Source of the DNA: Sabulicella rubraurantiaca
Lineage (GTDB): Bacteria > Pseudomonadota > Alphaproteobacteria > Acetobacterales > Acetobacteraceae
Length of the DNA stretch: 57,181 nucleotides
Reading direction: 5' to 3'
Assembly: GCF_017355885.1 (NCBI RefSeq)
Contig: NZ_JAFEUU010000020.1
Location: 1-57,181 of the forward strand
The notes beneath the pieces are model-generated. The model did no database searches. It saw nothing but the letters and a program-made list of their open reading frames with translations, and had not been told where the DNA came from. A program made the position numbers and the translations under genes. Shown one piece after another: positions 28,154 through 40,248 of this stretch (position 1 is its first letter; every line of letters starts with the position of its first letter).

Positions 28154-29088
28154 TGCTCACCGAAGCGCAACGGGCCGAGATCGCGGCGACGCGCGCGGCC
28201 GCGTCCCCTACGCTGCGCCCCGTTGCCCCGGGCGCCGAGGCCGCGCTGTACGAGGCGCGGCCGGTGCTCGAAACCGGCTTCGTGCGCCTCGTGGACTATA
28301 TGGGCGATGACGGCTCGGTGGTGCAGGGCGCGCGCGTCTCCTACGGCAAGGGGACGAAGTCGGTCTCGGATGACCGGAACCTGATCCGCTACCTGATGCG
28401 GCACAAGCACACGACGCCCTTCGAGCTGTGCATCGCAAAGTTCCATGTCCGCGCGCCGATCTTCGTGACACGGCAATGGTTCCGCCACCGCACCGCCAGC
28501 ATCAACGAATACTCTGCCCGGTATTCGGTGCTGGAGCGCGAGTTCTACTTCCCCCGCCCGGAGGACATGGCGGCGCAGAGCGCCACCAACCGCCAGGGTC
28601 GCGCCGAATCCCTGCCGCCCGACCAAGCCGAAGCCGCGCTCGCGCTGCTGCGCGACGACGCCTCGCGCTGCTACGACCACTACCTGCACCTGCTGAACGA
28701 GGACGAGGAAGGGCAGGTGCTGGACGAATCCCGCACCGGCCTGGCGCGCGAGTTGGCGCGGATGAACCTGCCCATCAACGTGATGACGCAGTTCTACTGG
28801 CAGGCGAATCTCTGGAACCTGCTGCATTTCCTGAAGCTGCGCGCCGACCCGCATGCGCAGATGGAGATCCGCGCCTATGCCGAGGCGATGCTTGCCATCG
28901 TCGAGGCCTGGGTTCCGCTGGTCCACGAGGCCTTCGCCGACTACATGCGCGACGCCGTGTCCTTCAGCGGCCCGGCCATGAAGGTGCTGCGCGCCATGCT
29001 GGACGGCCAGGATGCGAGCCAGGCGGCGAGCGGCTTGTCCAAGCGGGAATGGCGTGAGTTGATGGAGGCGCTGGGACGCACCGCCTGA
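28153..29088 (+). CDS. thyX: FAD-dependent thymidylate synthase ThyX
   Basis: 311 residues. The ThyX motif RHR-x7-S is seen as RHRTASINEYS (around residues 113-123). The family also shows in PFELCIAKFHVRAPIFVTRQ and in NVMTQFYWQANLWNLLHFLK. It methylates dUMP using methylene-tetrahydrofolate, NADPH and FAD. It is translationally linked to trpA, an unusual pairing of tryptophan and thymidylate genes. Confidence 0.96.
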   Translation: MLTEAQRAEIAATRAAASPTLRPVAPGAEAALYEARPVLETGFVRLVDYMGDDGSVVQGARVSYGKGTKSVSDDRNLIRYLMRHKHTTPFELCIAKFHVRAPIFVTRQWFRHRTASINEYSARYSVLEREFYFPRPEDMAAQSATNRQGRAESLPPDQAEAALALLRDDASRCYDHYLHLLNEDEEGQVLDESRTGLARELARMNLPINVMTQFYWQANLWNLLHFLKLRADPHAQMEIRAYAEAMLAIVEAWVPLVHEAFADYMRDAVSFSGPAMKVLRAMLDGQDASQAASGLSKREWRELMEALGRTA

Positions 29089-29098
29089 GGGCCACGCC

Positions 29099-29401
29099 AT
29101 GCACTACCTCTTCCGCCTCCTGCCTCCGCGCGACACCTTTCCCTCCGACATGACCCCGCGCGAGGCGGAGGCGATGCAGGCCCACATGGCCTATTGGACG
29201 CGGCTGATGGGGGAGGGGCGCGTCTCCGGCTTCGGGCCGGTCGCCGGCAATGAGGGGGTCTATGGCCTCGCGGTATTCGAGGCACCGGACGACGCGGCCG
29301 CCGAGGCGGTGATCGCGGCAGACCCGGTGCTGGCGGACGGGCTTTGCTTCGGCTCGGTGCTGCACCGCTTCATCGGCTGGAACCAGCCCGCGCGCGCCTG
29401 A
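29099..29401 (+). CDS. YciI-like protein
   Basis: 100 residues with the ferredoxin-like fold of the YciI/DGPF group: HYLFRLLPPRDTFPSDMT, then MQAHMAYWTRLMGEGRVSGF, GPVAGNEGVYGLAVFEAPDD and VIAADPVLADGLCFG. The conserved His of AHMAYW and Asp of AADP correspond to the proposed active-site pair of YciI. The function is unknown. Its stop overlaps the start of the HD-domain gene by one base. Confidence 0.8.
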   Translation: MHYLFRLLPPRDTFPSDMTPREAEAMQAHMAYWTRLMGEGRVSGFGPVAGNEGVYGLAVFEAPDDAAAEAVIAADPVLADGLCFGSVLHRFIGWNQPARA

Positions 29402-29988
29402 TGGACGCCTCCCGGCGCGACGCCCTGCTGGGCTTCCTCGCCCTGTCCGACCGGCTGAAGCATGTCGAGCGCGCAGCCATGACCGGGCAGCGACGCGAGA
29501 ATAGCGGCGAGCATGCCTGGCAGGTCGCCCTGATCGCCGTTCTGCTGCATGGCGAGGCGCCGGAGCCCAGGCCCGACCTCGCCCGCGTGCTGGCGATGAT
29601 CGCCGTGCACGACCTCGTGGAGATCGAAGCCGGCGACACCTTCGCCTTCGACGACAAGGGCCTCGCCAACCAGGCGGCGCGCGAGGCGGAGGCGGCGGGC
29701 CGCATCTTCAGGCTCCTCCCTTCCGACCTCGCGGAGCGGGTCGCGGCGCTGTGGGTCGAGTTCGAGGCGGGCTCCACGGCGGAGGCCGCCTTCGCCATGG
29801 GCTGCGACCGGCTGCAGGGCTTCGCGCAGCAGGTGGAATGTGGCGCGCCGGCCTGGAAGGAAGTGGGGCTGACCAAGGCGCGCAGCCTCGTCCGCATGGC
29901 GCCGGCCATCGCGCTGGGCGCGCCCTTCGCCCCGATGATCGAGGCGCTCTACGACCTCGCCATGGCCGAAGGACTGTTGCTGCCATGA
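29401..29988 (+). CDS. HD-domain phosphohydrolase, YfbR-like (5'-deoxynucleotidase family)
   Basis: 195 residues. HD motif elements are RRENSGEHAWQVALIAVLLH (His), AVHDLVEIEAGDTFAFD (His-Asp) and a downstream Asp in GCDRLQGF. This is the pattern of YfbR and related HD proteins that dephosphorylate deoxynucleoside monophosphates; the exact substrate is inferred. ATG 29401 begins at the YciI-like stop. It overlaps the PfkB kinase by four bases. Confidence 0.85.
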   Translation: MDASRRDALLGFLALSDRLKHVERAAMTGQRRENSGEHAWQVALIAVLLHGEAPEPRPDLARVLAMIAVHDLVEIEAGDTFAFDDKGLANQAAREAEAAGRIFRLLPSDLAERVAALWVEFEAGSTAEAAFAMGCDRLQGFAQQVECGAPAWKEVGLTKARSLVRMAPAIALGAPFAPMIEALYDLAMAEGLLLP

Positions 29989-30857
29989 GCCTGCTGGTCT
30001 TCGGCTCCGCCGTCGCAGACCTGCTGTTCCGGATGGAGCGCCTGCCACGCGAGGGCGAGACCCTTCTGGGCGAGGCGGGGGCGCCGCTTCCAGGTGGAAA
30101 GGGGCTGAACCAGGCCATCGCCGCCGCGCGGGACGGTGCCGCATCGCGCTTCGCCGGCTGCGTCGGCACGGATGCGAATGGCGCCCTGCTGCGCGGCGCG
30201 CTGGAGGCCGCCGGGGTGGACACGGCGCTGCTCGCCGAAACCGGCGAGGCGCCAAGCGGCTTGGCCTGCGTCATGGTGGATGCGGAGGGCCGGAACCAGA
30301 TCGCCGTCTCGCCCGGTGCCAATCTCCGGGCCCGCGCCGTGCCCTGCCGCCCTGGCGAGACGGTGCTGATGCAGATGGAAGTGGCGGTGGAGGAAAATCT
30401 CCGCCAGTTGCGGCTGGCGCGCGAGGTGGGCGGGAGCGCCATCCTGAACCTCGCCCCGGCCGCCGCCTTTCCGCGCGACGCGCTCGCGGCGCTGCGCCTG
30501 CTCGTGGTGAACGAGGCCGAGGCCGCTGCCCTGGCCGCCCATCTGGGCGGTGGCGCGGATGCCGTCGCCTTGCGCGCCGCGATCGGCACGGATGTCGCAG
30601 TGACGCTGGCCGAACGCGGGGCGGAAGCGGCGACGGCCGAAGGCGTGATCCATGCCGCGCCCTTCGCGGTGCGCGTGGCGGACACGGTGGGCGCCGGGGA
30701 TGCGTGGTGCGGCGTGCTGGCCGCCGCGCTCGATTGCGGCCTGCCCATGGCAGCGGCGATGCGGCGCGCCAATGCTGCCGCGGCACTGGCCTGCACCCGT
30801 CCCGGCGCGGCCGCCGCCATGCCGCAAGCGGCGGAAACCGACGCGCTGCTCCGGTGA
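29985..30857 (+). CDS. PfkB-family carbohydrate kinase (ribokinase-like)
   Basis: 290 residues. The N-terminal signature is LPGGKGLNQAIAAAR (GG-K-G-x-NQA), and the C-terminal catalytic motif is VADTVGAGDAWCGVLAAAL (DTxGAGD). SPGANLR and VVNEAEAAAL resemble ribokinase. It should phosphorylate a pentose or related sugar, perhaps ribose or deoxyribose freed from nucleosides. Start 29985 overlaps the HD gene, and its end overlaps the next gene as GTGA. Confidence 0.85.
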   Translation: MSLLVFGSAVADLLFRMERLPREGETLLGEAGAPLPGGKGLNQAIAAARDGAASRFAGCVGTDANGALLRGALEAAGVDTALLAETGEAPSGLACVMVDAEGRNQIAVSPGANLRARAVPCRPGETVLMQMEVAVEENLRQLRLAREVGGSAILNLAPAAAFPRDALAALRLLVVNEAEAAALAAHLGGGADAVALRAAIGTDVAVTLAERGAEAATAEGVIHAAPFAVRVADTVGAGDAWCGVLAAALDCGLPMAAAMRRANAAAALACTRPGAAAAMPQAAETDALLR

Positions 30858-31363
30858 GCGACCCGCTGATCCTGACGGCGCTGCTCGACCCGGCGGCGCA
30901 ATCCGCGCTTCAGACGCTGCGCGACGCGCATTTCCCGCCAGAGCGCAACATCGTCCCGGCGCATGTCACGCTGTTCCATGCGCTGCCGGGCGCGGAACTC
31001 GCGGCGGTCGAAGCGGCACTGGGCGCAGCCACCGCTGCCGAAGCCGTGCCGGAAGCGACGCTCGGCGTGCCGCGCTTCCTCGGACGCGGCGTGGCGCTGG
31101 AATTGCGTTCAGAGGCTTTGGTGGCGCTGCGCGCGCGCCTGGCGTGGGAATGGGCGCCCTGGCTCTCGCCGCAGGACCAGCAGGGATGGCGGCCGCATGC
31201 GACGATCCAGAACAAGGCGACGCCGGAGGTGGCGCGGGCGCTGCATGCGCGCCTCCTGACGGAGTGGGCGCCGCGCCCTGTGCGCGTCGTGGCGCTGCGC
31301 CTGTGGTGGTATCGCGGCGGGCCCTGGGAACTCCGCCGCGAATTCCCTTTCGCTACTCCATGA
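30854..31363 (+). CDS. 2'-5' RNA ligase / cyclic phosphodiesterase family protein
   Basis: 169 residues with the two H-x-T motifs of the 2H phosphoesterase superfamily: PAHVTLFHAL (HVT) and WRPHATIQNK (HAT). Members hydrolyse 2',3'-cyclic phosphates or 2'-5' bonds. The start is GTG 30854, overlapping the kinase stop. It is last in an overlapping chain and converges with mrp, overlapping it by 11 bases. Confidence 0.85.
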   Translation: MSDPLILTALLDPAAQSALQTLRDAHFPPERNIVPAHVTLFHALPGAELAAVEAALGAATAAEAVPEATLGVPRFLGRGVALELRSEALVALRARLAWEWAPWLSPQDQQGWRPHATIQNKATPEVARALHARLLTEWAPRPVRVVALRLWWYRGGPWELRREFPFATP

Positions 31364-32453
31364 CGATGCGCGGGCCGGACGCGGCAGCGGGCGATTCCAG
31401 CTTCTCCCAGAGGCGTGCAGCGATGGACTGGTAGGCCTGGGCCTCGTGGCTGTCGGGCGCGGCCAGCACCACGGGAGTGCCGGCATCGGCCATCTGGCGG
31501 ATCGCCAGCTTCAGCGGCAACTCGCCCAGGAATTCGGTACCCAGGCGCGTGGCTTCCTCGCGCGCGCCGCCATGGCCGAAGATCTCCGTCCGCTCGCCGC
31601 ATTTCGGGCAGCAGAAGAAGGACATGTTCTCGATGAGGCCAAGGACGGGGACGTTCACCTTCTCGAACATCCGCACGCCGCGCCGCGCATCGATCAACGC
31701 CACGTCCTGTGGGGTGGAGACGATGACCGCACCGGCCAGCGGCACGCGCTGCGACATGGTCAGCTGCGCGTCACCGGTCCCGGGCGGCATGTCCACCAGC
31801 ATGGTGTCCAGTTCGCCCCACTCCACCTGGCCCATCATCTGCTCCAGCGCGCCCATCACCATGGGGCCGCGCCAGACCATCGGCGTCTCCTGATCCACCA
31901 GGAAGCCGATGCTCATCGCCTTCAGCCCCCAGCGCGAGATGGGGATGATGCGCTGGCCCACGGCGCGCGGGCGCTCGTTGGTGCCCAGCATCTGCGGCAG
32001 GGAGGGGCCGTAGATGTCGGCATCCAGCAGCCCGACGCGCAGCCCCTGCGACGCAAGCGCCACGGCGAGGTTCACCGCGGTCGTGCTCTTGCCCACGCCC
32101 CCTTTTCCGGAGGCGACGGCGACGATGCGCTTCACCCCTGGCAGCAGCATCGCGCCCTGGCCGGCCGGTGACTTGGGCGCGGCAGGCTGTGCCGGGGCCT
32201 CGGCGCGATGCGCCGTCAGCACCACCGTCGCCGAGATCACGCCGGGCACGGCGGCCGCCGTGCGCTCCGCGGTGAGGCGCAAGGGCTCCATCTCCCGCGC
32301 CCTTTCGCGCGGCACGGCGAGGGCGAACTGAACCATCCCGTCGCGCTCGCTGATCGTCTCGACCATGCCGGAGGACACGACGTCACGCCCGGTGGCGGGG
32401 TCCACCACGGCGCGGAGCGCGGCGCGGACGGCCTCGGGGAGGGGACTCGGCAT
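31353..32453 (-). CDS. mrp: Mrp/NBP35-type iron-sulfur cluster carrier ATPase
   Basis: 366 residues. The N-terminal MIP18-like domain covers about 1-85. The P-loop ATPase has the deviant Walker A SGKGGVGKSTTAVNLAVALA, the Mrp motif DADIYGPSLPQMLG and VDMPPGTGDAQLT. The CxxC ligand is in FFCCPKCGERTEIFG. It carries Fe-S clusters to apo-proteins. The start is set at ATG 32453, which has AGGAAAGG ahead; a GTG at 32474 would add seven residues. It is divergent from hflK. Confidence 0.93.
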   Translation of the reverse strand: MPSPLPEAVRAALRAVVDPATGRDVVSSGMVETISERDGMVQFALAVPRERAREMEPLRLTAERTAAAVPGVISATVVLTAHRAEAPAQPAAPKSPAGQGAMLLPGVKRIVAVASGKGGVGKSTTAVNLAVALASQGLRVGLLDADIYGPSLPQMLGTNERPRAVGQRIIPISRWGLKAMSIGFLVDQETPMVWRGPMVMGALEQMMGQVEWGELDTMLVDMPPGTGDAQLTMSQRVPLAGAVIVSTPQDVALIDARRGVRMFEKVNVPVLGLIENMSFFCCPKCGERTEIFGHGGAREEATRLGTEFLGELPLKLAIRQMADAGTPVVLAAPDSHEAQAYQSIAARLWEKLESPAAASGPRIVME

Positions 32454-32580
32454 GGAAAATGACCTTTCCTTCACGCGTTAGGCACCACATATGCATCCTT
32501 GCGCGGTGTGGCGCACCCCTCGCCCGGGGAGGTGCCGCACCCTATGCTCAAGCCCAGACGCAGGGGAGTAGGCGACTCAG

Positions 32581-33789
32581 ATGGCGTGGAACAACGGCGG
32601 ACCGAGCCCCTGGGGCAATCCGCGGCCTGGTGGCGGCGGACCCTGGGGCAATCCGCCCCCTGGCGGAAACCGCCCACCGCCCGGCGGTGGCCCGGATGTG
32701 GACGAGATCATCCGCCAAGCGCAACAGACCGTGCGACGCTGGCTGCCGCGCGGCGGCATGGGCGGGGGGCGCGGCCTTGCGCTGGCGGCCGTCGTGCTGC
32801 TCGGACTCTGGGGCCTGTCCGGCGTGTATCGCGTCCAACCGGACGAGCTGGGCGTGGTCATGCGCTTCGGCGCCTTCAATCGCACCGCCCCGCCTGGCCT
32901 GAATTACCGCATCCCCTGGCCGGTCGAGGCGGTGACGACGCCACGCGTCACGCGCATCAACCGCGTCGATGTGGGCTTCCGATCCAATGTGGATGGACCC
33001 GTGCAGGGCGGCCGCATCACCCCGGCGCGTGACGTGCTGGCGGAATCCCTAATGTTGACGGGCGACGAGAACATCGTGGATATCGATTTCGCGGTGTTCT
33101 GGCGCATCCGTGATGCAGGCGAGTTCCTGTTCAACACCCGCAATCCGGAGGACACGGTGAAGTCCGCCGCCGAATCCGTGATGCGCGAGATCATCGGCCG
33201 CACGCCCATCCAGGCGGCGCTGACCGAGGCGCGCGCCCAGATCGAGCAGGATGTGCGCCGCGGCACCCAGGCCATCATGGACCAGTATGGCGCAGGGGTG
33301 GAGATCACCCAGGTGCAGATGCAGAAGGTGGACCCGCCGGCGGCGGTGATCGACGCCTTCCGCGACGTGCAGCGCGCGAATGCGGATCGTGAGCGCCTCC
33401 GCAACGAGGCCGAGAGCTACCGCAACGACATCATCCCCCGCGCCCGAGGCGAGGCGGAGCGCATGGTGCAGGAGGCCACCGGCTTCCGCGACAGCCAGAT
33501 CGCCCGTGCCCGAGGCGAGGCAGGGCGCTTCAACGCCGTGCTCGCGGCCTATTCGCAGGCGCAGGACGTGACGGTGCGCCGCCTTTATCTGGAGACCATG
33601 GAAGACATCCTCCGCCGCAACAACATGATCCTCGTGGATGACCGCCTGCAGGGTCTCGTGCCCTTCCTGCCGCTCGGCGAGGGGCAGAACCGCGCCGGCG
33701 CGCAGGGTCAGGGCCAGCGTGCCCCAGTGCCGGCGCCCGCCGTCGCGCCAGTCCTGAACCAGGCACGCCCGGGGGTGCAGCCGCGATGA
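32581..33789 (+). CDS. hflK: Membrane protease modulator HflK
   Basis: 402 residues. A Gly/Pro/Asn-rich N terminus (about 1-40) precedes one membrane helix (about 65-80). The SPFH/band-7 domain begins GVYRVQPDELGVVMRFGAFN and includes ENIVDIDFAVFWRI. A long helical segment with RAQIEQDVRRGTQAIMDQYG follows, and a Pro-rich tail ends it. HflK and HflC form a large cage around FtsH in the inner membrane. It overlaps hflC by four bases. Confidence 0.95.
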   Translation: MAWNNGGPSPWGNPRPGGGGPWGNPPPGGNRPPPGGGPDVDEIIRQAQQTVRRWLPRGGMGGGRGLALAAVVLLGLWGLSGVYRVQPDELGVVMRFGAFNRTAPPGLNYRIPWPVEAVTTPRVTRINRVDVGFRSNVDGPVQGGRITPARDVLAESLMLTGDENIVDIDFAVFWRIRDAGEFLFNTRNPEDTVKSAAESVMREIIGRTPIQAALTEARAQIEQDVRRGTQAIMDQYGAGVEITQVQMQKVDPPAAVIDAFRDVQRANADRERLRNEAESYRNDIIPRARGEAERMVQEATGFRDSQIARARGEAGRFNAVLAAYSQAQDVTVRRLYLETMEDILRRNNMILVDDRLQGLVPFLPLGEGQNRAGAQGQGQRAPVPAPAVAPVLNQARPGVQPR

Positions 33790-34799
33790 ACCGCATGGCC
33801 ATCCTCCTGGGCGGGCTCGCGCTCGTCCTCTTCATTGCGGCCTCCGCCTTCTTCACCGTGCATCAGACGCAGCAGGTACTGATCACCCAGTTCGGTGAGC
33901 CGATCCGGGTGGTGCGGACGCCGGGGCTGAACGTGAAGGTGCCGCTGGTGCAGACGGTGATCCCCTTTGACCGGCGTCTCCTGGACTACGACGCGCCGGG
34001 CGAGGAGGTGATCCTGGGCGACCAGCGCCGCCTCATCGTGGATAGCTTCACCCGCTACCGCATCACCGACCCGCTGCTGTTCTACCAAACGGTCGGCGCG
34101 GCCGAGCAGGGCATCCGTGGGCGGCTTTCCTCCATCGTCTCCTCCTCGCTGCGACGCGTGCTGGGCAGCGAGGGCCTCGTCAACGTGCTGTCCGCCGAGC
34201 GTGGCCGCGTGATGGGCGAGATCCGCCGCCAGGTGGACGAGGAGGCGAGGCGCTTCGGGATCGAGGTGGTGGATGTCCGCATCCGCCGCGCCGATCTGCC
34301 TGACGAGAACACCCAGGCCATCCTCAACCGGATGCAGTCCGAGCGCGAGCGCGTAGCGCGCGAGGCCCGTGCCGAGGGTGCCGAGGTGGCGGCCCGCGTC
34401 CGCGCCCAGGCCGACCGCGACCGCACGGTGCTGCTGGCGGAGGCGGAAGCCAACGCCGCCATCCTGCGCGGCTCGGGTGAGCAGGAGGCGATCCGCGTCT
34501 TCGCGGAGGCATTCCGCCGCGACCCGGAGTTCTTCCAGTTCTGGCGCACCATGCAGGCCTATCGCGAGGTCTTCTCCAATGGCGAGAGCCGCATGGTGCT
34601 GACCCCGGAAAGCGATTTCTTCCGCTTTTTCCGGGAGATCCCGAACGTCGCCTCGCCTGCCGCGGCGGCGACGCTTCCGCGGGGGGGTACCGCTCCCGCT
34701 GGCTCTGCCCCTCAGCCGGCGGCACCCCCCGCCGCGCCTTCCGTCCAGCCGGAGCCGGCCTCGCCCGCCCCGGCCGGGACTCCTGCCGAGGGGCGTTGA
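33786..34799 (+). CDS. hflC: Membrane protease modulator HflC
   Basis: 337 residues. One N-terminal membrane helix (about 5-22) is followed by SPFH sequence FFTVHQTQQVLITQFGEPIR, DQRRLIVDSFTRYRITDPLL and EVVDVRIRRADLPDENTQAI. A Pro/Ala-rich tail (about 300-337) ends it. It partners HflK. A run of G and C blocks and a small terminator separate it from degP. Confidence 0.95.
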   Translation: MNRMAILLGGLALVLFIAASAFFTVHQTQQVLITQFGEPIRVVRTPGLNVKVPLVQTVIPFDRRLLDYDAPGEEVILGDQRRLIVDSFTRYRITDPLLFYQTVGAAEQGIRGRLSSIVSSSLRRVLGSEGLVNVLSAERGRVMGEIRRQVDEEARRFGIEVVDVRIRRADLPDENTQAILNRMQSERERVAREARAEGAEVAARVRAQADRDRTVLLAEAEANAAILRGSGEQEAIRVFAEAFRRDPEFFQFWRTMQAYREVFSNGESRMVLTPESDFFRFFREIPNVASPAAAATLPRGGTAPAGSAPQPAAPPAAPSVQPEPASPAPAGTPAEGR

Positions 34800-34839
34800 C
34801 CCCTCGCCGGGCCGGCCCCCCCGCACGGGGGCGCCCGCC

Positions 34840-34871
34840 GGGGGCCCCCCCCCCCCCGGGGGGCCCCCCCC
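34840..34871. repeat. G5-C13-G6-C8 homopolymer block
   Basis: From 34840 the sequence is five G, thirteen C, six G and eight C without interruption. It could fold into a very strong hairpin (G runs with C runs). Such a tract is also prone to polymerase slippage and sequencing or assembly error, so its exact length should not be trusted. It lies 41 bases after hflC. Confidence 0.8.
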
Positions 34872-34881
34872 GCTGGTGCCT

Positions 34882-34901
34882 CCCGCAATGCGGGTTTATT
34901 T
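34882..34901 (+). terminator. Short terminator between hflC and degP
   Basis: CCCGC-AAT-GCGGG followed by TTTATTT forms a 5-pair hairpin with a T-rich tail. A second stem, TCGGGCG/CGCCCGA (34907-34926), lies between it and the degP start. Partial termination may separate hflKC from degP expression. Confidence 0.5.
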
Positions 34902-34947
34902 CCCTCTCGGGCGGGCTCACGCCCGATCCCCCATTCGAGGTCACGCG

Positions 34948-36519
<1,572 letters not shown>

Positions 36520-37413
36520 TCAGCCCACGCTGAACTCTTCGCGCCGGTAACCCTGCGCGAAGAGCAGCGCCGAAAGGTCGCCATGCGTCACAATATGGCG
36601 CGCGGCGGCCTGGACGGCGGGCTTGGCTCGGAAGGCTACGCCAAGCCCCGCCGCCTGGATCATCGGCAGGTCATTCGCCCCATCCCCCACGGCGCAGCTT
36701 TCCGCGAGGCTCAGCCCACGCTCCGCCGCCAGGCGCTTCAGCGCCGCCAGCTTCGCATCCTTGTCCAGGATTGGCTCCGCCACGCGGCCGGTGAGTTGGC
36801 CGCCTTCCAGCAGCAGCGTATTGGAATGGTGCTCATGGAAGCCCATTCGCTCCGCCACGCGTCCCGTGAAGTAGGTGAAGCCACCGGAAACCAGTGCCGT
36901 GTGTGCGCCATGCGCCCGCATGGTGGCGACCAGCGTGGTGGCGCCAGGCATCGCCTCGGTCGCCTGCCAGGTTTCCTCCAGCGCGGATTCGGGCAGGCCT
37001 TCCAGCATCGCCACGCGCTCCCGCAGCGCCGCCTTGAAATCCAGCTCGCCATTCATGGCGCGGGCGGTGATGGCGGAGACGCGCTCCTTGAGCCCGGCCG
37101 CCGCGGCCAGCTCGTCGAGCGTCTCGCTGGTGACGATGGTGCTGTCCATGTCGGCGAGGAGCAGCTTCTTGCGCCGCCCTTCCGTGGGCTGTGCGACCAG
37201 GTCCACAGGTGCGCCGTTCAGCGCGGCGCGGGCGGCGGCCACGGCCTGGTCGGGCGACAATTCCTCGAAGGGCAGGTCGGCCGCCTCGCCCTCCGCCAGC
37301 CACTCCGGCGCCTCCAGCGCGGCGCCGAGCGCGCAAAGTGCGCCGCGCGCGGCGGCGAGGTGAGCGGGGGCGAGGGCGCCCGCGGGCGCGATCAGGGTCA
37401 GGACATGCGGCAT
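36520..37413 (-). CDS. serB: Phosphoserine phosphatase
   Basis: 297 residues. An N-terminal ACT-like region (about 1-75) is followed by the HAD core: nucleophile loop LLLADMDSTIVTSETLDELA (DxDST), ALVSGGFTYFTGRVAERMGF, and the metal loop AVGDGANDLPMIQAAGLG. It completes serine synthesis. Its stop directly abuts the degP stop (convergent); its start lies 29 bases from the divergent miaA start. Confidence 0.96.
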   Translation of the reverse strand: MPHVLTLIAPAGALAPAHLAAARGALCALGAALEAPEWLAEGEAADLPFEELSPDQAVAAARAALNGAPVDLVAQPTEGRRKKLLLADMDSTIVTSETLDELAAAAGLKERVSAITARAMNGELDFKAALRERVAMLEGLPESALEETWQATEAMPGATTLVATMRAHGAHTALVSGGFTYFTGRVAERMGFHEHHSNTLLLEGGQLTGRVAEPILDKDAKLAALKRLAAERGLSLAESCAVGDGANDLPMIQAAGLGVAFRAKPAVQAAARHIVTHGDLSALLFAQGYRREEFSVG

Positions 37414-37442
37414 GGCGGCCGGACCATGGCGGCGCCCCCGGC

Positions 37443-38384
37443 ATGAGGCAACCCCGCGCGATTATCGTCGCCGGTCCGACGGCTTCGGGAAAATCCGCCC
37501 TGGCCCTGGGCCTCGCGGAAGCGCTGGGCGGCACGGTGATCAACGCCGATGCCATGCAGTGCTACCGCGAGCTCCGGGTCCTGACCGCGCGCCCGACGCC
37601 GGAGGATGAGGCGCGGGTGCCGCACGCGCTCTATGGCGTCCTGCCGGCCGCGACGCCGGGCAGCGTGGCGTGGTGGCGCGAGGCGGCACTGGACATCATG
37701 GCCAGGGCACGGCTGCCCATCCTCTGTGGCGGCACCGGGATGTATCTGCGCGCCCTTACCCAGGGCATCGCCGCCCTGCCTGATGTTTTGCCCGAGGCTC
37801 GGGAGGAGGCGCGCTCGCTGCTGGCTGCGCTGGGCGCGCCGGGCCTGCATGCCCGGCTGCATCCGGAGGATGCGGCGATGCTGCGCCCTTCCGACAGCCA
37901 GCGCATCGCCCGCGCCTTCGAAATCTGGCGGAGTTCCGGCAAGCCGCTCGCCGCCTGGCAGCGCGAGGCGCCCGCGCTTCCGCTGGCTCCCTTCGATTTT
38001 CGTGTGCTTCTGCTCGACCCGCCGCGTCCCTTGCTGCGCGAGGCCATCGCGGCGCGATGGGTGGCGATGCTGGACGGGGGCGCTGTGGAGGAGGTGAGGG
38101 GGCTGCTTGCCCAGGGGCTGGACCCCGCCTTGCCGGCGATGCGCGCCCATGGCGTGCCGGAACTTGCCGCCATGCTGCGCGGCACGGCGACCCTGGGGGA
38201 GGCGAGCCAGCGCGCCATTGCCAACACCAACGCCTACACGAGGCGTCAGGCGACGTGGTTCCGCCATCAGGTCCTGGCACCCGCCGAGGCGGTGCATAGC
38301 ATCAATGCGCGCGTCGCGGGTCTCTCGCAATTTTCGCAAAGCGAACGGGACAGAATCTTCGCTTTTGTTGACGAAGGCGGTTGA
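37443..38384 (+). CDS. miaA: tRNA dimethylallyltransferase MiaA
   Basis: 313 residues. The P-loop is VAGPTASGKSALALGLAEAL, the substrate region is INADAMQCYRELRVLTARPT, GGTGMYLRALTQGI follows, and the tRNA-binding end is NTNAYTRRQATWFRHQ. It adds the isopentenyl group to A37 of tRNAs reading codons with initial U. It starts 29 bases from serB on the other strand and runs into the ilvB promoter region. Confidence 0.96.
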   Translation: MRQPRAIIVAGPTASGKSALALGLAEALGGTVINADAMQCYRELRVLTARPTPEDEARVPHALYGVLPAATPGSVAWWREAALDIMARARLPILCGGTGMYLRALTQGIAALPDVLPEAREEARSLLAALGAPGLHARLHPEDAAMLRPSDSQRIARAFEIWRSSGKPLAAWQREAPALPLAPFDFRVLLLDPPRPLLREAIAARWVAMLDGGAVEEVRGLLAQGLDPALPAMRAHGVPELAAMLRGTATLGEASQRAIANTNAYTRRQATWFRHQVLAPAEAVHSINARVAGLSQFSQSERDRIFAFVDEGG

Positions 38385-38409
38385 CGCGCCGCAGCATGAA
38401 GCCTAGTTG
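38381..38409 (+). promoter_or_regulatory. Candidate ilvB promoter
   Basis: TTGACG (38381-38386), a 17-base spacer and TAGTTG (38404-38409) overlap the miaA stop and lie 37 bases before the ilvB ATG. The -35 is near consensus and the -10 is weak. No leucine/valine/isoleucine-rich leader peptide is visible after it. Confidence 0.35.
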
Positions 38410-38445
38410 GCGGTCATTGGAGCCGTGAAAGGAACCGGAGCCGCC

Positions 38446-40247
<1,802 letters not shown>

Positions 40248-40248
<1 letters not shown>

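Noticed and set aside
38396-38428. Short frame before ilvB (KPSWRSLEP) as a possible ilv attenuator leader
   Set aside because: Ten codons with a single Leu and no Ile or Val; there is also no alternative stem-loop pattern in the 60-base gap.
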